A stretch of 64,000 nucleotides of DNA from Opitutia bacterium (GTDB taxonomy: Bacteria > Verrucomicrobiota > Verrucomicrobiia > Opitutales > Opitutaceae). Location: positions 372,001 to 436,000 of the forward strand of contig JACPIT010000009.1 in the NCBI GenBank assembly GCA_016187945.1, in the 5' to 3' direction. The notes below the pieces were generated by a model. It worked only from the letters and a program-made list of their open reading frames with translations. It did no database searches and was not told the DNA's origin. Below, piece after piece: positions 55,779 through 64,000 of the stretch. The position numbers and the translations under genes are program-made. Numbering within the stretch: the first letter of the stretch is position 1; each line of letters opens with the position of its first letter.

Positions 55779-58376
55779 TCAGTTCGCGATGTGCCAATCG
55801 GTCGATTCCGTGCGGAGCGGAATTGTCGTCCCTACCGAGAACCCGTTCATCAACCACAACACACGCTCGCCGGTGTCGACGTTCTCGACCACGAAATCGA
55901 GTTGGCCGTCACCGCTGAAATCCGCTGCGCCGACGATGTGCAGGTCGGCGTCGTGCGTGCCGAGGTCCACGGCGCTGCCGAGCGAGAGCCCGTTCATGAA
56001 CCACGCGGTCGCCTGGCCGCTGGCGCGATTCTGCCAGATGATCTCGGCCTGTCCGTCGCCGTTGAAATCGGCCGCGCCGACAATGTCCCACGAAAGCGAT
56101 TGCGCGGGGAGATTCATCGCGCTGTTGAACGTGGAACCGTTCATGAACCACACGGTGCGATCGCCGGTGCTCACGTTTTGCCAGACGAGGTCGATCTGTC
56201 CGTCGCCGTTGAAGTCGGCAGCGCCGGCAATGCGCCAGTTCGGATCCTGCGTGCCGAGGTCGACGGTGCTGGCATGGGTGAGCTCGTTCATGATCCAGAT
56301 CGTGCGCTCGCCCGTGGCGAGGTTTTGCCAGATGATGTCGGGGCTGCGGTCGCCATTGAAGTCGGCGAGGCCGGCAATCTGCCAATCGGTCGACATCGTG
56401 CCGAGACTGACCTCGCTCTCGATCTGCGTGCCGTTCATCAGCCAGACTTTGCGTTCGCCGGTCGCGCGGTTCTCGAGGATGATATCGGTGTAGCCGTCGC
56501 CATCGAAGTCGAGCGGTGCGAGCGAGCGGTTTTGCCAGAGGAGATCGGGGTGTGCGTCGGCATTGGTGTCGAGTGCGGCGGAGATCATCCAGGCGCGAGG
56601 CTGCGTGCCGAGGCTGACGATGCCGGTGCGCGCGGTGCCGTTCATCATCCAGATCGTGCGCAAGCCGGAGAAAACGTCCTGCCAGATGATGTCGGGCTTG
56701 CTGTCGCCGTTGAAATCGGCGGCGCCGGAAATCTGCCAGCCTTGATGCTGCGGGCCGAGATCGACGGTGCTCGTGGTGTTGAAATTCGTGTCGAGAATCC
56801 AGATGGCGCGCGCGCCGGTGGAGGAATTTTGCGCGAGGAGGTCGGCGTGGCCGTCGCCATCGAAGTCGGCGGTGCCGGCGATTTGCCACGTGGGATCGAA
56901 CGTGCCGAGATCGACCGTGGAGGTGCGCGTCGTGCCGTTCATCAGCCAGGCGACGCGCTGGCCGGTCTGGCGATTTTGCCAGAGGAGATCGGTGCGTCCG
57001 TCGGCGTTGAAATCGGCCGCGGCGACGATTATCCAGAAGAGGTGCTGCACGCCGAGATCGACCGTGCTGGTGATCGTCGAGCCGTCCATGAGCCAGATCG
57101 AGCGCATGCCGGTGAGATTGTTCTGGACGATGAGGTCGAGTTTCGCGTCGAAGTCGAAATCCGCCTGGCCGACGATTTGCGAGTCGGGCGAGAAGTTGCT
57201 GAGCAGGAGCTGCGAGGCCATCGTCGTGCCGTTCATCAGCCACTCCGCCGCCGTGCCGGTCGAGGCGTTGAGGGCGAGGACGTCGGCCACGCCGCGACGC
57301 ACGGTGGCGTTGAAGGTGTCGGTGACGAACACGTCGCCGCTGCCGGATTTCACGAGGATGCCGGTGGGGAAATCGAAGAGCGCCACCGTGCCGGAACCGT
57401 CCGTCTGTCCGGCCTGGCCGGCGGCGCCGCCGATCGTGCTGACGATGCCGTCGGAGCGGACGCGGCGGATGAGATTGTTGCCGCGATCGGTGACGAGCAG
57501 GTCGCCGCCGGGCGTGAACGCGAGGCCGATCGGCGTGTTGAAGCGCGCCGGGCCGGTCGTGCTGTCGTTCGAGCCGGAAGATTGCGGCACGCCGACGAAG
57601 GTCGTGACTGCGCCGGCGGGAGTGACGCGGCGGATGGTGTGGTTGTTCGAGTCGGCGACGTAGAGATTGCCACCGCTGTCGATCGCGAGGCCGTCGGGAT
57701 AATTGAAGCGCGCGGCGCTGCCGGTGCCGTCGGCGATGCCGAATTGCCCCGGTGCACCCGCGAAGGTCGTCACGACGCCGGCGGGAGTGATCTTGCGGAC
57801 GGTGGTGTTGCCGTAATCGCTGACGTAGAGGTTGCCCGAAGCGTCGATCGCGACGCTCGACGGATTCGAGAATTGCGCGGCGGGGCCCGTGCCGTCGGCG
57901 CTGCCGGAGACGCCGGCGGTGCCGGCGAACGTCGTGACGACGGCGGCCGGCGTGATCTTGCGGATGGTGTTGTTGCCGGAGTCGGCGACGTAGAGGTTGC
58001 CCGCACTGTCGACCGCGAGCCCCCACGGATAGCTGAAACGCGCCGCGCTGCCGGTGCCGTCGCTCGAGCCCGCGAGACCCGGCGAACCGGCGAAGGTCGA
58101 CACCGCGCCGTCGGGCGCGATCTTGCGGATCACGGCGTTGCCGGTGTCGGCGACGTAGAGGTTGCCCGCCGCGTCCTGCGCGAGACCGGTGGGATTGCCG
58201 AACCGCGCATCGGTGCTCGCACCGTCCGCGAAGCCCACGTTGTCGGCGAGGCCGGCGTAGGTGCTGTAGTTCAGATTTTGCGCCCGGGCCGAGAGCCCGC
58301 AGCAGGCCAGCCAAGCGAGAAGGACAGGCCAGGTTCGCTGGACGAACCGCCACGACGAGAGGTCGGGAGTATGCAT
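55779..58376 (-). CDS. secreted NHL-repeat and FG-GAP/VCBS-repeat protein
   Basis: An 865-residue exported protein. A signal peptide (VQRTWPVLLAWLACCGLSARA) starts at the ATG 58376; the frame is open to 58508. Residues 35-370 hold about six NHL-type blades of the form GLAxDxxGNLYVADxGNxxIR, with the phrase VTTFAG repeated, so a six-bladed propeller. The rest holds a long run of FG-GAP/VCBS repeats with Ca-binding DFNGDGxxD and the sentence-like unit IWQNxxTGxRxxWxMNGT repeated about every 47 residues. Such proteins bind glycans or other cell-surface ligands, or form adhesins. It is alone on the minus strand among plus-strand glycan genes. Confidence 0.85.
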   Translation of the reverse strand: MHTPDLSSWRFVQRTWPVLLAWLACCGLSARAQNLNYSTYAGLADNVGFADGASTDARFGNPTGLAQDAAGNLYVADTGNAVIRKIAPDGAVSTFAGSPGLAGSSDGTGSAARFSYPWGLAVDSAGNLYVADSGNNTIRKITPAAVVTTFAGTAGVSGSADGTGPAAQFSNPSSVAIDASGNLYVSDYGNTTVRKITPAGVVTTFAGAPGQFGIADGTGSAARFNYPDGLAIDSGGNLYVADSNNHTIRRVTPAGAVTTFVGVPQSSGSNDSTTGPARFNTPIGLAFTPGGDLLVTDRGNNLIRRVRSDGIVSTIGGAAGQAGQTDGSGTVALFDFPTGILVKSGSGDVFVTDTFNATVRRGVADVLALNASTGTAAEWLMNGTTMASQLLLSNFSPDSQIVGQADFDFDAKLDLIVQNNLTGMRSIWLMDGSTITSTVDLGVQHLFWIIVAAADFNADGRTDLLWQNRQTGQRVAWLMNGTTRTSTVDLGTFDPTWQIAGTADFDGDGHADLLAQNSSTGARAIWILDTNFNTTSTVDLGPQHQGWQISGAADFNGDSKPDIIWQDVFSGLRTIWMMNGTARTGIVSLGTQPRAWMISAALDTNADAHPDLLWQNRSLAPLDFDGDGYTDIILENRATGERKVWLMNGTQIESEVSLGTMSTDWQIAGLADFNGDRSPDIIWQNLATGERTIWIMNELTHASTVDLGTQDPNWRIAGAADFNGDGQIDLVWQNVSTGDRTVWFMNGSTFNSAMNLPAQSLSWDIVGAADFNGDGQAEIIWQNRASGQATAWFMNGLSLGSAVDLGTHDADLHIVGAADFSGDGQLDFVVENVDTGERVLWLMNGFSVGTTIPLRTESTDWHIAN

Positions 58377-59157
58377 AGGGGTAACGGGGTTGTGAGTGTC
58401 CCAAACAATAGCGGACGACGCTGCATCGCCGAATGGGTCAGCCGCCTCCCCGTGACACCCGCGACCAAGTAAGAGAAGCGGCGCAGTTGCCTCAGCCAAC
58501 GACTCCACACCTTACTCCGCGGAATCCGAAGCTGGGGTATTCGCCCAGCGTGCGAGATCAGCAAACCGAGGACTGCCAGCAACCGCGCAACTCTCTTCGG
58601 TTGGCGCCTTCTTGCTTCGGATGGCCGCATGCGGGTGCATGCAATTTCGCGACAGAGGTCCGAACCTCGTCATGATTCAAAACGTCTCGATCGTCGGCCT
58701 CGGCGAAATGATCGCCGCCGACAAAGAACGCATCCGCGCGACGATCCCTGTGTGCGTCGAGACCGACGAGCGCGTCAGCCCGCGACGCGTCGATGCCGGC
58801 CATCATCGCGGCGTCTGCCCGTAGTTGCGCCGCGATTCGATGTCCCACAGGAACGGGCGCCGGCCCGCTTCCTTCTTCAATTCGACCAGCGATACCTCGG
58901 AGGCTCCCGTCGTCCACGGCCGCGACCTCACGCGCATCGGACCGGCGGAGATATTCAGCTTCGAGCACGGCGCAAAGTCGCTCCATGAGCAGAGCCACTT
59001 TGCCGCTTCGTTGTGCACGGCGACGAACACGGTGAGCTCGGACGCGTTCGCAAACGTCATCTTTCCTTCGCTCGCGCTCGCTATTGAGGGACCGATTATT
59101 CGGGCCCGAACGAGAGCCTTTACAAAATCTCCCCGCAAGCACTTTAATGCCCCCTTG
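58377..59157. other. 781-base region with pseudogene remnant and no other recognised gene
   Basis: Apart from the dehydrogenase remnant (58672-58824), this region shows no gene I can support. The minus-strand ORF 58803-59180 lacks any family resemblance and overlaps the start of the next glycosyltransferase. Base composition is less GC-rich around 59040-59160 (TTACAAAATCTCCCC), fitting an upstream regulatory region for the gene at 59158. Confidence 0.4.
58672..58824 (+). pseudogene. internally deleted remnant of a nucleotide-sugar dehydrogenase gene
   Basis: The first eleven residues (MIQNVSIVGLG) match residues 1-11 of the dehydrogenase at 42954 and then jump directly to EMIAADKERIRAT, matching its residues 55-67 (EFIARHKERIRAT). 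The 43 residues between are absent. The junction occurs where both flanks read GCTCGGC, or nearly so, as in deletion between short repeats. After residue 24 the similarity stops, and a stop codon ends the 50-codon frame. At DNA level the start ATGATTCAAAACGTCTC is identical in both loci. Confidence 0.75.
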
Positions 59158-62073
59158 ATGTCCCGCGCCGCACTCGACAATTCGCCTTACCTGAGCGTCG
59201 TCGCCGCCTCCCGCAACGACGACCACGGTGGCGATCCGCTGATCCGCACGCAGATCTTCATCACCAACTTCGCCCGCCAATGCGAACGCCACCGGCTGCC
59301 GGCCGAGATCATCCTGGTCGACTGGAATCCGGTTCCCGGACGGCCCGGCCTCGCCGGCGTGCTGCACCTCCCGGCGGATGCGACCTACTGCCGCGCGCGA
59401 GTGATCACCGTGCCGGCGATTCTGCACGATCGGTTCAAATACGCCGACCGTCTGCCTTTTTTCCAAATGATCGCGAAGAACGCCGGCATCCGCCGCGCGC
59501 GCGGGCAGTTCATCGTCGCGACAAACATCGACATCATCTTTTCCGACGAGCTGATCGCTCACATCGCCCGGCAACAGCTCGACCCACAACGGATGGTGCG
59601 CGTGGATCGCTACGACATCCACAAAGACATCCCGCCCACATTCTCTCTGGACGAGACGCTGGACTACGCGTGGACGCACCCCGTCCGCGCCAATCGCCGA
59701 CTCGGTCCAAAGGCACTCGTCGAACATCTCTACGGCGACGAAATTTTCCGCCGCCACTGCACGCCCGATGCGACCGCGCGACAGATCGATCCTGAGATCA
59801 CGATCGAATCCGTCGACGGCTTGGCCGCGCTGCATCCTGCCCGCTCCATCTCGATCGACAAGCTGCACACGAACGCCTGCGGCGATTTCACCCTGCTCTC
59901 CCGCGCCGGTTGGGACAGCATCCACGGCTACGCGGAGTTCGCCTCCTTTTCCTTCAATATCGACAGCCTGGGCACGGCCGCCGCGCACTACGCCGGTTAT
60001 GAGGAGCTGTCGCTGCTGCCGCCCTGCGTCTGCTTCCATATCGAGCACAGCCTCGGCTCCGGCTGGACTCCCGAGGGCGAAAAGAAACTCTTCGAACGCC
60101 TGCGGGAGCGAAAGATCATCAATCCCGATTGGGAAATCGTCCAACCGCTCCTCGAAGGCATGCGGGCCGGCGATGTCCCGGCCAAACTCAACGGCCCGAC
60201 GTGGGGCTTGTCCGAGTTTGCGCTACCGGAGGAAGCCTTGCCGCCAGGCGGCGTTCAGCCCACCTCGCCGCACCCGCAGCCCTATTCCGCGCCCGCAGAA
60301 TTGAAAGTCAGCGCGCTCTCGCCGGAGTTCGATCTCGACCACCTCGCGACCCTTTACCGCCACACCAGCCGACGGCTGAACCAGCGGATCGCCGACGCCG
60401 AGGCGGCCTTGAGTCAAACCCTGGGCTATCTCCGCACGGTCGAGACCGACAGTGAGGAACGTCTCCGCTCCATCCACTACTATCAGGAGAAGCTCAAGCA
60501 AGCCTACGCCGATCACGCGCACAACGTCGCCTTCATCGAGCGACAGGACGCGACGCTCCAGAGCCACGTGAAACTCGCCGCCGATCGCGCCACCACCATC
60601 GCCGATCTCAACGCCCGCTTGGAAAAACAAGCGGCGTGCGACCTCGATGCGATCCGCGCGACCCTCGATCCCTACGCCAGCCACATCCGCAAGCTGATCG
60701 TCGCGAAATACCACCGCCGCCTCCTCCCCTATCTACTCTGGCTCGCCGCGAACGGCACCTCCGTCGAGGTGTTCGGCTGCCCTGCGGATATTGCGCAGCA
60801 TCCGCGCGGACCGATCCGCTTCCGTCCCGAAGCGCTCTGGGAATGGCTGGGCACCATCGACACGCTGTTCAACGACAAAGCCTACCTGCGCGCGCACCCC
60901 GACGTCGCCGATGCCGTGGCGAAAGGGCATTTCCACAGCGCCTGGGACCACTACATGTTGTTCGGCGAGCGCGAATATCGGAAGACGGGCTCCGAGGACT
61001 TCGAGCCGGGCATCCCGTGGGCCGACGCCGTCGCGTTCGATGGTGCCGACGCCGCGGAAGTCCTCCCGTGTTTGCTCGGCCGCTTGCAGCCGCACCACGC
61101 GCTGCTCCTCACCGGCTGCGAAACCGCTCCGTCCTGGCTCCCGGGCGACGCCCCCCGCGCGCCGCTGCCGGGCGGCACCCTCTTCTGCCTGCGCCCGCCC
61201 GCGACGTGGATCGGTCCGCGCCTCCCCACCGGCAACCCCGCCCACGGCTGGCCCGCCCCTCGCGCACGAGACATCTACCCGGCCCGCCCCACCCTGCCCG
61301 CCGAGTGGCCGAGGATCACCGTCGTCACCGTCAGCTACAACCAGGCCGCCTACGTCGAACAGACGCTGCGCTCCGTCCTCGATCAGAATTATCCCAATCT
61401 CGAATACATCGTCGTCGACGGCGGCTCGACCGACGGCTCGGTGGACATCATTCGCAAATACGCCGACCGCCTCGCCTGGTGGGTAAGCGAGAAGGACGGC
61501 GGCCAATCCCAGGCGCTGAACAAAGGCTTCGCCCGCGCCACCGGCCGCATCCTGACCTGGCTCAACAGCGACGACCAGCTCGCTCCCGGCAGCCTCTTCA
61601 CCATCGGCGAGACCTTCCTCCGCCACGACACCGACATGGTCGTCGGCCGCTGCGCGCGCGTGCTCGACCTCGCCCTCGAGCCGCACCACATCCACCGCTC
61701 GCGACTCGCGCTCGGCCACATCCAGCCGCTCCCCCTCGGACAACTGCTCGACCTCGACAACTGCTGGCAGCAAGGCTGGTTCTTCCACCAACCGGAGGTG
61801 TTTTTCTCCCGCGAGGTCTTCGACCGCGCCGGCGGCCGCCTCGCCGAGGATCTCTACTTCAGCATGGACTACGATCTGTGGGTCCGCCTCGCGCGCGCCG
61901 GCGCGCGGATTCTGCCCGTCCCGGAAATCCTCGCGATCTTCCGCGAGCACAAGAAACAGAAAACCGGCGGCGCCGATCTGCCCTTCCTCCCCGAGCTGCG
62001 CCGCGTGAACGCCGCCCACCGCGCGAGCCTCGCCGCGCCCGCCGTCATCCCGATCCCGTCCGCCCAACCATGA
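59158..62073 (+). CDS. two-domain glycosyltransferase (GT-A like N-terminal domain, coiled coil, C-terminal GT2)
   Basis: A 971-residue protein. Residues 10-380 are a GT-A like domain paralogous to the protein at 50998 ([38 protein letters not shown]). Residues 390-480 form a coiled coil. The C-terminal part from about 720 is a canonical family 2 glycosyltransferase: [56 protein letters not shown] and [14 protein letters not shown]. One protein with two transferase domains would add two sugars in turn. The frame opens at 58825 but the ATG at 59158 begins the recognisable part. The next gene overlaps by four bases. Confidence 0.87.
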   Translation: MSRAALDNSPYLSVVAASRNDDHGGDPLIRTQIFITNFARQCERHRLPAEIILVDWNPVPGRPGLAGVLHLPADATYCRARVITVPAILHDRFKYADRLPFFQMIAKNAGIRRARGQFIVATNIDIIFSDELIAHIARQQLDPQRMVRVDRYDIHKDIPPTFSLDETLDYAWTHPVRANRRLGPKALVEHLYGDEIFRRHCTPDATARQIDPEITIESVDGLAALHPARSISIDKLHTNACGDFTLLSRAGWDSIHGYAEFASFSFNIDSLGTAAAHYAGYEELSLLPPCVCFHIEHSLGSGWTPEGEKKLFERLRERKIINPDWEIVQPLLEGMRAGDVPAKLNGPTWGLSEFALPEEALPPGGVQPTSPHPQPYSAPAELKVSALSPEFDLDHLATLYRHTSRRLNQRIADAEAALSQTLGYLRTVETDSEERLRSIHYYQEKLKQAYADHAHNVAFIERQDATLQSHVKLAADRATTIADLNARLEKQAACDLDAIRATLDPYASHIRKLIVAKYHRRLLPYLLWLAANGTSVEVFGCPADIAQHPRGPIRFRPEALWEWLGTIDTLFNDKAYLRAHPDVADAVAKGHFHSAWDHYMLFGEREYRKTGSEDFEPGIPWADAVAFDGADAAEVLPCLLGRLQPHHALLLTGCETAPSWLPGDAPRAPLPGGTLFCLRPPATWIGPRLPTGNPAHGWPAPRARDIYPARPTLPAEWPRITVVTVSYNQAAYVEQTLRSVLDQNYPNLEYIVVDGGSTDGSVDIIRKYADRLAWWVSEKDGGQSQALNKGFARATGRILTWLNSDDQLAPGSLFTIGETFLRHDTDMVVGRCARVLDLALEPHHIHRSRLALGHIQPLPLGQLLDLDNCWQQGWFFHQPEVFFSREVFDRAGGRLAEDLYFSMDYDLWVRLARAGARILPVPEILAIFREHKKQKTGGADLPFLPELRRVNAAHRASLAAPAVIPIPSAQP

Positions 62074-63356
62074 GCGTCCCACCGATCGACAAACGGCGCA
62101 CGGCCGATCTCCCGCAACGCGTGCTCTTCGTGAACGACGTGGGCTTCCAATACGGGGCCGGCATCGCCCAAGCACGCCAGATCGAGGCCCTCCTCGCCCT
62201 CGGCATCGAAGTCGGCGCCCTCGCGTGGGCGACCGGCGAGATCAAACTCGAGCATGTCGCCACGCGCCCCGTCGACCCGCAGCTCTGGCTCGGCCTGCGC
62301 GAAGTCAACGGCCTCGAAGGCGACAAATTTCTCAGCGACCGCGCCGTCATTGCCGGTCTGCAATTGGAAGTCGCCCGCTTCAATCCGTCCGTGGTGCTCG
62401 TCGGCAATCTCCATGCCGCACGCTGGAGCCTGCAGGTCCTCCCGGCGCTCCGCGAGATCGGGTGCCGCGTCGTCGCCTTCGTCCACGACGCCTACCTCTA
62501 CACCGGACGCTGCGCCTACCCCGGAAATTGCGAACTCTACCTGACTGGCTGCAACGAGACCTGCCCCACCGCCGACGTTTACCCCCAGCTCGCCCCGCCG
62601 CTCATCGCCGGCGCGTGGCAGCTCCGGCGCGAAGTGTTCGGCGGCGCGCACGGCATCGAAATCGTCGCGAACAGCCGTTGGAGCGAGCGCATGTTCCGCG
62701 CCGCGGTGCCGCAATGCCCGCTCGTCGACACCGTTCATCTCGGCGCCGACGACCGCGTATTCCAGCCCGGCGACCGCTCCGCCGCCCGCCGCCATCTCGG
62801 TCTGCCGGACGACAAACCCGTCGTGCTCTGCGCCGCGGTGAATTTTCAGGAATCCCGCAAAGGCGGCCCTGAACTCCGCGAGATCATCGCCGCTCTGCGA
62901 GGCGAGGCGACGTTCGCCGCCTTCGGACACAACGCCGCGGAAATCCCCGGACTCATCGGTCTCGGCTATCATCTCCAGGCGCACCAACTCGCCACGATCT
63001 ATCAGGCGGCCGACATCTATCTCGGCACCGCGACCGAGGAGGCCTTCGGGCAGACGCTCATGGAAGCCCAGCTCTGCGGCGTGCCGGTGGTGGCTTTTCG
63101 CACCGGAGGTGTCGAGGAGATCGTGCAACACGACGTCACCGGAAAACTGGTTCGCAATCGCGACATTCCACAGACCATCGAAGCGATCCGCGCGACGCTC
63201 GCCGACCGCAGCTTCCGGGAGCGCGCAGGTGCACAAGCACGCGCCCACGCCGCACGATCGTTCGGCTTCGAGGCGCACGCACATCGCTGGCAGGCGTATC
63301 TGACCCAACAGCACTCTCCTGGTCCCGCCGAGGCGGGACGCGGTGCGGCGCGATGA
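62070..63356 (+). CDS. glycosyltransferase family 4 (GT-B)
   Basis: A 428-residue GT-B transferase. The N-terminal half has [20 protein letters not shown] and an unusual Cys-rich stretch ([20 protein letters not shown], then CPTADVYPQ) that recurs in some family 4 proteins and may be a metal-binding loop. The C-terminal half has [20 protein letters not shown], the E-x(7)-E region [20 protein letters not shown] and [19 protein letters not shown]. These are retaining family 4 signatures. It overlaps the 971-residue protein by ATGA and the next gene by ATGA. Confidence 0.9.
   Translation: MSVPPIDKRRTADLPQRVLFVNDVGFQYGAGIAQARQIEALLALGIEVGALAWATGEIKLEHVATRPVDPQLWLGLREVNGLEGDKFLSDRAVIAGLQLEVARFNPSVVLVGNLHAARWSLQVLPALREIGCRVVAFVHDAYLYTGRCAYPGNCELYLTGCNETCPTADVYPQLAPPLIAGAWQLRREVFGGAHGIEIVANSRWSERMFRAAVPQCPLVDTVHLGADDRVFQPGDRSAARRHLGLPDDKPVVLCAAVNFQESRKGGPELREIIAALRGEATFAAFGHNAAEIPGLIGLGYHLQAHQLATIYQAADIYLGTATEEAFGQTLMEAQLCGVPVVAFRTGGVEEIVQHDVTGKLVRNRDIPQTIEAIRATLADRSFRERAGAQARAHAARSFGFEAHAHRWQAYLTQQHSPGPAEAGRGAAR
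63322..63339. repeat. short perfect palindrome at the end of the family 4 glycosyltransferase gene
   Basis: GTCCCGCC and GGCGGGAC are separated by two bases. The hairpin lies within the last 12 codons of the gene (encoding [11 protein letters not shown]) and shortly before the next start. It resembles the other palindromic repeats in the window, and could be a repeat that moved into the 3' end of the gene. Confidence 0.4.
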
Positions 63357-64000
63357 TCGTCTTCTCGGTCCATTTTCTCCTGCTGGCGATCCTCTCTGGC
63401 GCGAGCGCCCGCCCGCTGACTCGGACGAGGAGCGAGCGCGCCCTCGCCGCGCTTTTGTTGGCGTGGGGGAACGTGGTGCTGACTTGCCTGCTGCTCTCGG
63501 CGGTCCATCAACTCGGCAGTTCCGGCTGGTTCTTCACCACCTCGGTCGCGCTCGCCGCGTGCGCCTGGTTTTTTCTGCGCCGGCTGACGCCGCTCGCCCC
63601 CGAGACCGCCGCGCCCGCTCCCGCTCGGTGGCTGAGGATTGCGTTCGTCGCCACGGTGGCCCCCATCGCGCTCGCCAACTTCAGCGTCGCGCTCAGCTAC
63701 GAGCCGAACAACTACGACTCGCTCACGTATCACCTGCCCCGCGCGATGTTCTACCTCGGGCAAGGCAGCCTGGGGCACTTCGACACCGGCAACGACCGGC
63801 AGATCTATTTTCCGTTTAACTATAATCTGCTGCATCTCTTCGGGCTCATCTACGGCCCGCCGCGGCAGGTTCTGACTTTATTCAACCTGCTCATGTGGGC
63901 CGCGGCCGGCGTGGCGGTCCACCGGCTGTCTCGTCTCGCGCTCCTCTCCGCCAACGTCTCGCTGCTGGCGGCGTGGTTCGCGCTGCTGGCGACGCAGACG
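63353..64000 (+). CDS. polytopic membrane protein, probable GT39-like glycosyltransferase (partial, runs off window)
   Basis: The reading frame from the ATG at 63353 is open to the right edge, 216 codons. It starts [19 protein letters not shown], has several membrane segments, and contains NNYDSLTYHLPRAMFYLGQG and then QIYFPFNYNLLHLFGLIYGP. The acidic-residue-rich first periplasmic loop (YEPNNYDSLTYHLPR) is typical of GT-C/GT39-like proteins that use polyprenyl-phosphate sugars. The start overlaps the previous stop by ATGA. The C-terminus is outside the window. Confidence 0.75.
   Translation, partial: MIVFSVHFLLLAILSGASARPLTRTRSERALAALLLAWGNVVLTCLLLSAVHQLGSSGWFFTTSVALAACAWFFLRRLTPLAPETAAPAPARWLRIAFVATVAPIALANFSVALSYEPNNYDSLTYHLPRAMFYLGQGSLGHFDTGNDRQIYFPFNYNLLHLFGLIYGPPRQVLTLFNLLMWAAAGVAVHRLSRLALLSANVSLLAAWFALLATQT

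Noticed and set aside
55728-58472. 914-codon plus-strand frame opposite the FG-GAP gene
   Set aside because: The repeats it shows are the mirror of the FG-GAP repeats; no signal peptide or known motif.
58753-58822. Possible inverted copy of the missing segment of the dehydrogenase remnant (reads MMAGIDASRADALVGLD on the minus strand)
   Set aside because: The likeness to MLAGMASRGLNVIGVD needs a gap and is short, so chance in GC-rich sequence is not excluded. A nucleotide alignment would decide.
58803-59180. Minus-strand frame of 125 codons between the pseudogene and the glycosyltransferase
   Set aside because: No family resemblance, no start context, and it runs into the start of the gene at 59158. 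It could be a fragment of a lost gene, but I cannot support it.

Overview
The window is high-GC DNA packed with genes and without tRNA, rRNA or CRISPR loci. Several features suggest a Verrucomicrobiota member of the Opitutaceae type: the gene families present, an alternative complex III (ACIII) respiratory operon, weak or absent Shine-Dalgarno sequences, and several kinds of short palindromic repeat. This assignment is inferred from gene content, not from a marker gene.

Left part (1-13.3 kb): pyruvate phosphate dikinase with a lysine/alanine-rich N-terminal tail; an orphan cheD behind a sigma-28-like promoter; a dinucleotide-binding oxidoreductase; three genes of the arginine succinyltransferase (AST) pathway (astA-astD-astB), with a palindromic repeat inserted in frame in astD; a lipoprotein/M48 protease/lipoprotein trio; and a LysR regulator with a hemolysin III-type membrane protein.

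Respiratory operon (24.7-13.5 kb, minus strand): a small twin-arginine-like peptide, then actA-B-C-D-E-F, a small one-pass protein, a CcoN-like polytopic protein, a CcoO-like cytochrome c and a membrane-anchored monoheme cytochrome c, closed by a strong terminator. The CcoN-like protein lacks every heme and copper ligand of a cbb3 oxidase, so the operon has an oxidase-shaped module with no predicted active site. This is the most unusual thing in the window.

Export operon (29.5-25.0 kb, minus strand): TolC-like outer membrane factor, HlyD-like adaptor, FtsX/MacB-type permease and LolD-type ATPase. A perfect inverted repeat lies in the divergent promoter region.

Surface polysaccharide region (29.6 kb to the right edge, plus strand): an ABC exporter pair (Wzm/Wzt) encloses cysC-cysD-cysN, which together make the sulfate donor PAPS. 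A tightly overlapped series follows: a propeller-like protein, three methyltransferases and NAD synthetase. Beyond it lie a transglutaminase-like protein, a GDP-mannose 3,5-epimerase homologue, a nucleotide-sugar dehydrogenase, large membrane proteins, a glycosyltransferase-methyltransferase fusion, more methyltransferases and several glycosyltransferases. The likely product is an exported, methylated and perhaps sulfated glycan; no sulfotransferase was recognised in the window. The series is broken at 53-59 kb by a two-gene putative restriction-modification system, a secreted NHL/FG-GAP repeat protein on the opposite strand, and an internally deleted remnant of the nucleotide-sugar dehydrogenase gene. 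Two paralogous glycosyltransferases flank this insertion. The last gene runs off the right edge.
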